Shown here: piece after piece, positions 21,933 to 28,776 of the stretch
Layout: the number at the start of each line of letters is the position of its first letter
Position numbering within the stretch: position 1 is the stretch's first letter
Position numbers and translations under genes: made by a program
Source of the DNA: Luteimonas kalidii
GTDB lineage: Bacteria; Pseudomonadota; Gammaproteobacteria; Xanthomonadales; Xanthomonadaceae
Assembly (NCBI RefSeq): GCF_029887935.1
Contig: NZ_JARXRO010000016.1
Location: 191,257-255,256, forward strand
Direction: 5' to 3'
Length of the DNA stretch: 64,000 nt
Notes under the pieces: model-generated
Databases searched by the model: none
The model's input: only the letters and a program-made list of their open reading frames with translations
Told to the model about the DNA's origin: nothing

Positions 21933-23396
21933 TCACTGCGCCGTGCGGACCGCGGGCGGTGCCTTCCAGGTGCCGTCCAGGGCTTCGGGCTTGGGCCAGT
22001 ACTCGCGCATGATCATGAAAAACGGCCCCTTGGGTGCCGGCAACCAGTTGGCTTCCTTCCTGTCCCCGGGCGATTCATGCTGGATGTACAGCGTGATGCC
22101 CCCATCCGCATCGCGGACGAGATCCGGCTCCATGGGCGAGTTGATCAGATAGCGGTTGATCGGGTTTTCAGTCAGCAGGCTGGCCGGCAGCTCGTACATG
22201 GTCAGCGACCAGAACGAGTTGACCGGTGGCAGCCTTCCCGGCTCGAAGCGCAGTGTGTAGCGGCTGAGTGCGCCCTCCAGCGGCTTACCTTCGGAATCGG
22301 TGAAGTACGCCGGGTAATTCGCCTCCTCCTTCGAGTTGCCATAGATGCCCAGTGCCGCAGACGCCATGCGCATGAGGTAGTCGTTGTGGAGGTATTCGCG
22401 CGTACCGAATCCATCGGCACTGCCCTTCTTGCCGGTGTCGATTACCTCAGCCTTGTACTGGGCGAAGGCCTTCCACGCATCGGCCATACCCTCTTGGACC
22501 GCTTGGCGCTGCGCAGGCGAAAACGCAGCAACATCGAACCCCTTCCCCGCACCGATGCCCGCCTTGGCGAAGCGTGACATCAATGCCTTTTCGCTGGGAT
22601 GGGTCGGAGTGAACTGCAACAGCCAATTGAGGATGCCGAAGAACTCCGGCGAGGTCTTCTGCGCCTCAGCCGACAACGGTTGGATGAACTCGTCGGCGGA
22701 TGCCTGCGGCGGCGGCGCTTCTGTGAAGCGTGACAGTGGCTGGGCCTTGTAGTTGGCCTGGATCTTCTCGACGTTCTCTACGTCATCGGTACCGAACAAC
22801 TGGGTGCGGTAGAGCACGAAAGCCAGATTCGTTTCGGCTCGGATCACTGACTTGATTCCTTCCGGCACGGTGCCTTGCCACGACGGTCCGGCCAGCAGAT
22901 AGTCGCCCGCCGCGCTGCCCGTCGCGCGACTCCCCACATAAGCAAAGTTGTGGGTGTACATGTCGATGAACTGAAGCGAGTAGTAGCGGTCCGGGATCGC
23001 CGGCACGCTGATCACCAGCGGCTCGGCGCGAAGGTCCGCACCCAGGAAGCTGTATGGCGTATCCGAATTGGGCGTCTGTATCGCCTTGTCCTGCGGAGTG
23101 AAAACGCGGGCCACGTTGTGCACTTCGTTCCACTCGCCCTTGTACTCAGGGCTGGCCCTATCGACGAAGTACGAGTACTGGATACGGTAGCTGTCCACCA
23201 TGGGGAAGCCATAGATGTAGGCCTCTTTGACAATTGCCCGTAACTCGGCCGGCGTAGGTTCGACTGCTTCCATTCCCGCCCCGTTACGGGCCATGGAGTT
23301 GGGTGTCGTTTCACAGGCTGACAGCGTCAGAACCAATCCAGTTGACGCCAGCACATGGAAGGCAGACCACAGAGACAAGCGGCCGATGCGCCTCAT
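21933..23396 (-). CDS. DUF1254/DUF1214 lipoprotein, islet gene 1
   Basis: A 487-residue protein with a lipoprotein signal (about 1-26, ending LTLSAC). The N-terminal DUF1254 domain carries EAYIYGFPMVDSYRIQY, TPNSDTPYSFLGADLRAEP and RYYSLQFIDMYTHNFAYVG. The C-terminal DUF1214 domain carries PPVNSFWSLTMYELPASLL and NPINRYLI. AAGGAGG eight bases before the ATG at 23396 fixes the start, and a promoter is seen at 23531-23559. The two lipoproteins share domain order but not close sequence. The substrate is unknown; an outer-membrane-anchored periplasmic role is inferred. Confidence 0.85.
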   Translation of the reverse strand: MRRIGRLSLWSAFHVLASTGLVLTLSACETTPNSMARNGAGMEAVEPTPAELRAIVKEAYIYGFPMVDSYRIQYSYFVDRASPEYKGEWNEVHNVARVFTPQDKAIQTPNSDTPYSFLGADLRAEPLVISVPAIPDRYYSLQFIDMYTHNFAYVGSRATGSAAGDYLLAGPSWQGTVPEGIKSVIRAETNLAFVLYRTQLFGTDDVENVEKIQANYKAQPLSRFTEAPPPQASADEFIQPLSAEAQKTSPEFFGILNWLLQFTPTHPSEKALMSRFAKAGIGAGKGFDVAAFSPAQRQAVQEGMADAWKAFAQYKAEVIDTGKKGSADGFGTREYLHNDYLMRMASAALGIYGNSKEEANYPAYFTDSEGKPLEGALSRYTLRFEPGRLPPVNSFWSLTMYELPASLLTENPINRYLINSPMEPDLVRDADGGITLYIQHESPGDRKEANWLPAPKGPFFMIMREYWPKPEALDGTWKAPPAVRTAQ

Positions 23397-23530
23397 GACG
23401 AGCCTCCTTGAAGTGCTGCGATGGGGCGCCAAGACCGAGGAAAGCCCCGTCCAAGCTGGATCGATCCCGCTCACGGGATACCTGAACCTGGACGCCTGCG
23501 AGCCACCGTCCAGCCTCGGGATAAAGCCGG

Positions 23531-23559
23531 CATATACTCAAAGCCATAACGACTGTCAA
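23531..23559 (-). promoter_or_regulatory. Sigma-70-type promoter of the DUF1254 pair
   Basis: On the minus strand a perfect TTGACA (23554-23559) is followed after 17 bases by TATATG (23531-23536), 135 bases upstream of the first DUF1254 gene. This consensus-like promoter contrasts with the GC-rich host promoters. Confidence 0.6.
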
Positions 23560-23700
23560 GGTATTGTGGACCGAACTGATTTGATAGCGCCTGGCACTGC
23601 CACAGCATGTTCACCAGTCTCGTTACACTTCGCGTCCCCCCATGGGCGGGACCGGTGGAAGCACACACGGTTTGGGGGAACGATCTTTCGGAAGCTCCTT

Positions 23701-23718
23701 CACCCATAGCCACCAGAT
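23701..23718 (+). repeat. attR-like direct repeat of the tRNA-Met 3' end
   Basis: An exact second copy of the 18 bases at 20379-20396, in the same orientation, without the rest of the tRNA. High-GC host-like DNA begins right after it. Confidence 0.85.
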
Positions 23719-23742
23719 CCGGAGCGCGGCCCGCGCCGCACC

Positions 23743-23765
23743 AAGCCCGGCCGCCAAGCGGGTTT
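23743..23765 (+). terminator. Probable ancestral tRNA-Met terminator
   Basis: AAGCCCG / CGGGTTT forms a hairpin (one G-T pair) that ends in TTT and lies 25-47 bases after the attR-like repeat. This is about the spacing of the terminator after the intact tRNA. It is therefore probably the original tRNA terminator displaced by the islet. Confidence 0.5.
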
Positions 23766-23784
23766 CTGTCTCAGCGAACGGAAT

Positions 23785-24009
23785 TCATCCGCCCCGCTGC
23801 GCCGCGAAATGCTCGATCCCGGCCGCGAGGGAGTGCCGGCGCGGGTAGCCTCGGGGCAGCACAATCGGCACCCGCACGACCTCCATCAGGCAGGCGGACA
23901 GGAGCTCCCGCCCGCAGGCCGGGGTGTTACCGGCATGCCACGCCCGCACGCCCGCAGGCGCCACCCACGGCACCTTGCACGCCAGCGCGAAGAGCAGCAG
24001 CGGCGGCAT
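23785..24009 (-). CDS. Small hypothetical protein
   Basis: A 74-residue frame beginning MPPLLLFALACKVPWVAP, with one short hydrophobic segment and the stretch GRELLSACLMEVVRVPIVLP. Third codon positions are strongly G/C, as in the flanking real genes. No family is recognised. Upstream in-frame starts exist up to 24138 but the added sequence looks non-coding. It lies between the attR-like repeat and the toxin-antitoxin pair, divergent from the latter. Confidence 0.4.
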   Translation of the reverse strand: MPPLLLFALACKVPWVAPAGVRAWHAGNTPACGRELLSACLMEVVRVPIVLPRGYPRRHSLAAGIEHFAAQRGG

Positions 24010-24152
24010 CCAGATGGGTGGTGGCACCACCCTATCCCCGGCACGGCCCGCGCCAAGCGGGCAAGACCCGCCAACTTCCGGAACCTGTCGGGCAGCGTGT
24101 CGACACAGGTACGCCATCTGGCGTAGAGTGACGCTCATATGGAGGGCCGCCC

Positions 24153-24596
24153 ATGAATGCCGTCACCCCGCTCCGCCCCGTCGCCAGCCCCGTGTTCACC
24201 CACATGTCGCGGCTGCTGGACGTGGCCCTGGAATCGGAAACCGACGCCGTGCGCCTGGCCGCGGCCGGCGTGAGCAGCCGCTCGTACCGGCGTGCGGCGC
24301 ACCGGCTCGGCTTCCCGCCGTCGCTGGTGGCGCCCGAGAGCACGGTGCGCCGGCGACTGGCCCGCAATGCGCGCTTCACCGAGGCCGAGTCCGAGCGCCT
24401 GATCCGGCTGGCCCGCGTGTATGCCGAGGCGGTGGAACTGTTCGGCGACGAGGCCCAGGCGCTGGAATGGCTGAATGCGCCGGCCGCCTACATCCCCGGC
24501 GACGCGCCGGTCACCCCACTCCAACTCGCGGCCAAGGACTCCGGCGCCCGCCTGATCGAGTCGCACCTGCGCCGCACCGCCCACGGCGTGTTCTGA
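24153..24596 (+). CDS. Xre/MbcA/ParS-type antitoxin (DUF2384)
   Basis: A 147-residue antitoxin. The N-terminal part is an Xre-like helical region with TDAVRLAAAGVSSRSYRRA. The C-terminal part (about 85-147) is the toxin-binding DUF2384 domain with RLIRLARVYAEAVELFGDEA, ALEWLNAPAAYIPGDAPV and LIESHLRRTAHGVF. It is coupled to the downstream RES toxin by a one-base TGATG overlap, the usual order for RES-Xre modules. Autoregulation by the antitoxin is expected from the family. GC content is host-like. Confidence 0.92.
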   Translation: MNAVTPLRPVASPVFTHMSRLLDVALESETDAVRLAAAGVSSRSYRRAAHRLGFPPSLVAPESTVRRRLARNARFTEAESERLIRLARVYAEAVELFGDEAQALEWLNAPAAYIPGDAPVTPLQLAAKDSGARLIESHLRRTAHGVF

Positions 24597-25042
24597 TGCG
24601 CCTGTGGCGGATCTCCGCCTTCCCGGGGCTGGGGGGCGAAGGCGGGCACCATACCGACGGACGCTGGCACACCCTGCCGCGTTCGGTGCTGTACGCGGCC
24701 GAGCATCCGGCGCTGGCGATGGTGGAGGTGATGGCGCACATGCGCCTGAGCGTGACCCGCATCCCGACCACGCTGAAGCTGATCACGCTCGAGGTGGCCG
24801 ACGATGCGGCAGTGTCACCGCGCCCGGACCTGCCCGACGGCTGGCAGGCGAACGAGCCCACGTCGCAGGCAGTGGGCAACGCCTGGCTCGATGCGCGCGA
24901 AGGACTGCTGCTGCCGCTGCCCTCGGCCCTGCTGCCCGATTCGACCAACTACCTGGTCAACCCGGCGCACCCTCAGGCCGCCACCCACCTGCGCGAGGCG
25001 CAGGTACGGCCGTTCTGGTTCGACCAGCGCTATTTCCGCTGA
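24596..25042 (+). CDS. RES domain toxin
   Basis: A 148-residue toxin of the RES family, whose studied members degrade NAD+. The family residues are visible: Arg in MRLWRIS at the start, GRWHTLPRSVLYAAEHPALAMVEVMAHM (Arg and Glu), and the SxxxxVNP-type NYLVNPAHPQA. The ATG overlaps the antitoxin stop by one base. The pair is a type II toxin-antitoxin module about 0.4 kb from the edge of the tRNA islet, though its base composition matches the host. Confidence 0.92.
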   Translation: MRLWRISAFPGLGGEGGHHTDGRWHTLPRSVLYAAEHPALAMVEVMAHMRLSVTRIPTTLKLITLEVADDAAVSPRPDLPDGWQANEPTSQAVGNAWLDAREGLLLPLPSALLPDSTNYLVNPAHPQAATHLREAQVRPFWFDQRYFR

Positions 25043-25202
25043 GCGTCCGGACGCGCGGGCGGCGCGCGTGCGAAGCCGATCTGCCGATCCGTTCCGGCTG
25101 GCGGATCGCGTGCGCCGCCCCCAAAGGGCAGGCCGTCAGCGCGTAGCCCGGCGCAGCCTCGCTGCGGACTACCGCAGGCGCACGCCCGGGCCTCGAGCGC
25201 AA

Positions 25203-26762
25203 TTACCAGAACACGGCGTACAGCGCGGCCAGGATCGCCAGCACCGCGACCGCGCCGGCGTTGAAGCTGGCGCCCGTGCGGTAGTCGACATCGTCGGTGC
25301 GGATGATGTCCTTCTCCGGCGCGTGCCGCATCGACAGCGACACCACCACCGCCAGCGCCAGCGCCAGCAGGAACACCAGCCCGACGCGATCGATGAAGGG
25401 CAGCGACGGCCACGCCAGCTTGAGCACGATCGAAAGCACGAACGAGCCGATCGCCGCGGCCAGCGCACCGGCCTCGTTGGCGCGCTTCCAGAACAGCCCC
25501 AGCACGAAGATCACCACGATACCCGGGGTGAAGAAGCCGGTGTATTCCTGGATGTACTGGAACGCCTGGTCGAAGCTGCCCAGCAGCGGGCGCGCGGCCA
25601 GCACCGCCAGCGCCATCGCCACCACCGTGACGATGCGGCCGGTGCGCACCAGCCGGCGCTGGTCGCCCGCCTCGCGCGGGCGGTACAGGTCGAGGGTGAA
25701 GATGGTCGAGATCGAGTTGGTCATCGACGCCAGCGAGGAGACGATCGCCGCGATCAGCGCCGCGAACACGATGCCGAGGATGCCCGCCGGCAGCAGCGAC
25801 ATCATCGCCGGGTAGGCCGCATCGGGACGGCCGATGTCCGGCGCCAGCAGCACCGCGGCCAGGCCCGGCACCACCACGATCACCGGCATCAGCAGCTTGA
25901 GGAATGCGGCGAACAGCACGCCCTTTTGCGCCTCGGCCAGGTCCTTCGCCGCCAGCGCGCGCTGGATGATGTACTGGTTGAAACCCCAGTAGCTCAGATT
26001 CATGATCCACATGCCGCCGATCAGCACGCTGAGACCGGGCAGGTCCTTGTAGAAGGGATTCTCGGGCGACAGGATCATGTGGAAGTGCCCGGGCACCTCC
26101 ATGCGAAGGCGCTGGAAACCGGCCCAGATGCCGGCGCCTTCGCCGATGCGATCGAGGCTGATCCCCGCCAGCAGCAGCCCGCCCGCGACCAGCAGCACCA
26201 CCTGCACGATATCGGTCAGCGCCACCGCCTTGAGCCCGCCGTACAGCTGGAACGCGAGCGCGAACACGGCCAGTCCCAGCAGCGCCGCCATCTGGTCGAT
26301 GCCGGCCACGTGCGCGATCGCCAGCGATCCCAGCCACAGGATCGAGGTCAGGTTGACGAACACGTACAGGCCGAGCCAGAACACCGCCATCACCGTGCGG
26401 ATGCGGGTGCCGTAACGCCTCTCCAGGAACTGCGGCATGGTGTAGATGCGGTTGCGCAGGAACACCGGCAGGAACCACTTGCCGACGATCAGCAGGGTCG
26501 CCGCCGCCATCCACTCGTAAGAGGCGATCGCCAGGCCGATGGCAAAGCCCGAGCCGGACATGCCGATGATCTGCTCGGCCGAGATGTTGGCCGCGATCAG
26601 CGACGCGCCGATCGCCCACCACGGCAGCGACTTGCTGGCCAGGAAGTAGTCGTCGGCGTCCTTGGCGTGCCCCGCCTTCTCGCGCGAGACCCATTGCGCC
26701 AGCGCGAACACGCCGGCGAGGTAGGCCAGCACGATCGCGATATCCAGGCCGGACAGTTGCAT
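25203..26762 (-). CDS. Na+/sugar symporter of the SSS (SGLT) family
   Basis: A 519-residue inner-membrane protein with about 14 helices. It closely resembles vSGLT, the Vibrio Na+/galactose symporter: YEWMAAATLLIVGKWFLPVF (Glu of the sugar site), NLSYWGFNQYIIQRALAAKD (Asn and Tyr-Trp of the sugar gate) and FAAFLKLLMP (Lys). ANISAEQIIGMSGSGFAIG and SSLASMTNSISTIFTLDLYRP contain Na+-site residues. GAGGA lies upstream of the ATG; a GTG one codon earlier is possible. Galactose or glucose is the likely substrate given GH35 and the galactonate operon nearby. It lies downstream of the MFS porter, separated by 289 bases with REP-like DNA. Confidence 0.9.
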   Translation of the reverse strand: MQLSGLDIAIVLAYLAGVFALAQWVSREKAGHAKDADDYFLASKSLPWWAIGASLIAANISAEQIIGMSGSGFAIGLAIASYEWMAAATLLIVGKWFLPVFLRNRIYTMPQFLERRYGTRIRTVMAVFWLGLYVFVNLTSILWLGSLAIAHVAGIDQMAALLGLAVFALAFQLYGGLKAVALTDIVQVVLLVAGGLLLAGISLDRIGEGAGIWAGFQRLRMEVPGHFHMILSPENPFYKDLPGLSVLIGGMWIMNLSYWGFNQYIIQRALAAKDLAEAQKGVLFAAFLKLLMPVIVVVPGLAAVLLAPDIGRPDAAYPAMMSLLPAGILGIVFAALIAAIVSSLASMTNSISTIFTLDLYRPREAGDQRRLVRTGRIVTVVAMALAVLAARPLLGSFDQAFQYIQEYTGFFTPGIVVIFVLGLFWKRANEAGALAAAIGSFVLSIVLKLAWPSLPFIDRVGLVFLLALALAVVVSLSMRHAPEKDIIRTDDVDYRTGASFNAGAVAVLAILAALYAVFW

Positions 26763-26909
26763 CACGCGTTCCTCATGGGTTGCAGCGAGGTGGGGGAGGT
26801 CCAGGCGTCAAGCAGGTATCTCGGTGGTGCTGGTGGCGTGGATGCGCGCGGCCGCAGAGGCGATTCACGCCTCCAAAACCAAGCGCCCGAGCGCACGCGA
26901 CGCGTCTTC

Positions 26910-26975
26910 GGCCTGCCCCCATCCGCCTTCGGCACCTTCCACCCGTGAAGGGCGCAATGCCCGCGAGCGGGGGAA
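26910..26975. repeat. REP-like intergenic element
   Basis: GCCCCCATCCGCCTTCGGCA and the following CACCTTCCACCCGTGAAGGG, then CCCGCGAGCGGGGGAAGGA, form a family of short GC-rich inverted motifs. Related copies occur near 38581, 58793, 59586, 59639 and 59678, always between genes or at gene edges. It lies between the two sugar transporter genes. Confidence 0.65.
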
Positions 26976-27051
26976 GGACGACGTAGCGGTGCTCCGGAGC
27001 GTCCGCGTTCCCGGAGCGCCAGCGTTCCGGAAACGTCGGCATTCGGGCGCG

Positions 27052-28464
27052 TCAGCCCTCCATCTGCTCCAGTTCGCGGCCCTTGGTCTCGTGCACGAAC
27101 TTGATCACGAAGAACACCGAGAGCACCGCCATCACCGTGTAGATGCCGTAGGCCGTCGCCAGGCCGATCCCGGCCAGCAGCATCGGGAAGGTCCAGGTGA
27201 TCAGGAAGTTCGCCGTCCACTGCGCCAGGCCGGCGACCGCCAGGCCCGAGCCGCGGATCTGGTTCGGGAACATCTCGCCCAGCATCACCCACATCACCGG
27301 ACCCCAGGAGAGGTTGAAGAACACCACGTAGGCGTTCGCCGCCACCAGCGCGAGCAGGCCCATCGAATCGCTGAGCTGCAGCCTGCCGGCCGCATCGACG
27401 CCGCCGGTGGCGAAGGCGAAGGTCACCAGGCCCAGGGTGACGGCCATGCCGACCGAGCCGATCCACAGCAGCGGCTTGCGCCCGACCCTGTCGATCAGCA
27501 GCACGGTCACGACGCAGGCGCCGATGCTGAGCGCGCCGGAGAGCACGTTGATCAGCAGCGCGTCGGATTCGGAGAAGCCCACCGCCTGCCACAGCACCGC
27601 GCCGTAATAGAACACCACGTTGATGCCGACCAGCTGCTGGAACGTCGCCAGGCCCACGCCCACCCACACGATGGGGCGGATCCTGCCGGTGGCCTTGCTG
27701 ACCAGGTCCGACAGCCGCGGGCGGTGGTGATCGGTCGCCAGCGAGGCATCGATCTCGCCCAGCTTGCGCTCGCCCTGCACCGCGCCGTACAGCCGCGACA
27801 GCACCGACTGCGCGCGGTCGCGCAGGCCACGCGCCACCAGGTAGCGCGGGCTTTCGGGAATGAAGAACAGCAGCACGAAGAACAACGACGCCGGCACCAG
27901 CTCGGCCCAGAACATCCAGCGCCAGGCTTCGAAGCCCATCCACAGCTCGGCCACCGACGAGGTGGCCACCTTCGCGAGCAGGTAGTTGCTCAGGAACGAG
28001 GCGAACAGGCCGGAGATGATCGCGATCTGCTGGATCGTGGCCAGCCGGCCGCGGTAGCGCGCGGGCGCCACCTCGCTGATGTAGGCCGGCGACATCACGC
28101 TCGCCGCGCCCACCGCCAGGCCGCCGATCACGCGGTAGATCACGAACTCGAACGAGGAGGTGGCGATGCCCGAGCCCCAGGCCGAGACGATGAAGAACAC
28201 CGAGGCGCACAGCAGCATCGTGCGGCGACCGTAGCGGTCGGCCAGCGTGCCGGCGAACCACGCGCCGACCGCGCAGCCCAGCAGCATCGAGGCGACGTTG
28301 AAGCCGGTCACCGCCGCGTCGGAAGCGAACGCCGCGGTGATGCCGTCGACGGTGCCGTTGATCACGCCGCTGTCGTAGCCGAACAGGAAACCGCCGATCG
28401 TCGCCACCAGGCTGATCAGGATGATGAAACCGGTGTTCTCGCCTGGTGCGTGGGGACTGCTCAT
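27052..28464 (-). CDS. MFS sugar porter (sugar:H+ symporter type)
   Basis: A 470-residue 12-helix transporter of the sugar porter family. Signatures are GGFLFGYDSGVINGT, GTLADRYGRRTML, PAYISEVAPARYRGRLAT, IPESPRYLVARG, QQLVGINVVFYYG, LLIDRVGRKPLL and the terminal HETKGRELEQ. These match XylE/GalP-type proteins, so xylose, galactose or another xyloglucan monosaccharide is the probable cargo; which one cannot be told. GGAGG precedes the ATG at 28464. A palindromic operator (28651-28670) lies upstream. GH95 ends 312 bases upstream on the same strand. Confidence 0.93.
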   Translation of the reverse strand: MSSPHAPGENTGFIILISLVATIGGFLFGYDSGVINGTVDGITAAFASDAAVTGFNVASMLLGCAVGAWFAGTLADRYGRRTMLLCASVFFIVSAWGSGIATSSFEFVIYRVIGGLAVGAASVMSPAYISEVAPARYRGRLATIQQIAIISGLFASFLSNYLLAKVATSSVAELWMGFEAWRWMFWAELVPASLFFVLLFFIPESPRYLVARGLRDRAQSVLSRLYGAVQGERKLGEIDASLATDHHRPRLSDLVSKATGRIRPIVWVGVGLATFQQLVGINVVFYYGAVLWQAVGFSESDALLINVLSGALSIGACVVTVLLIDRVGRKPLLWIGSVGMAVTLGLVTFAFATGGVDAAGRLQLSDSMGLLALVAANAYVVFFNLSWGPVMWVMLGEMFPNQIRGSGLAVAGLAQWTANFLITWTFPMLLAGIGLATAYGIYTVMAVLSVFFVIKFVHETKGRELEQMEG

Positions 28465-28650
28465 GTGTTCCCTCCGGGGAATGGAAAGCGTTGCGTCTGT
28501 CTGGAACCCGATGCCTGTCCGCGCGTGCGCGACCCCCGCCCGGGCGGGTCGCACGACGGATGGACTGCGCGGCGACGCCGTATCACCGCCTCCCCGGCAC
28601 CGGCGTCGCGCGCACTACGGCGGTCGAACGACCGCCGCCGCACCGCGACT

Positions 28651-28670
28651 GGATGACTGCGCTGTCATCC
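28651..28670. promoter_or_regulatory. Palindromic operator upstream of the MFS porter
   Basis: GGATGAC-TGCGCT-GTCATCC is a perfect 7-base inverted repeat with a 6-base centre, 187 bases upstream of the porter gene. Its form ATGAC-N6-GTCAT is that of LacI-family operators, including those reported for sugar regulons of Xanthomonas. Similar sites lie upstream of GH74 and TBDR2. Confidence 0.6.
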
Positions 28671-28776
28671 AGCGCGCTATCGTAGCCCGACAGTCCCGCC
28701 GGAGCGTTCGTGCATCGCAGCATTCGGCGGCGGTTGCGGCTGAAACCGGCATGTGCATTGCGCGCCAGTGCCGCGT

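Noticed and set aside
20397..23700. Integrase or transposase in the tRNA-Met islet
   Set aside because: All supported coding capacity is the two lipoproteins; remaining frames have no recombinase features.
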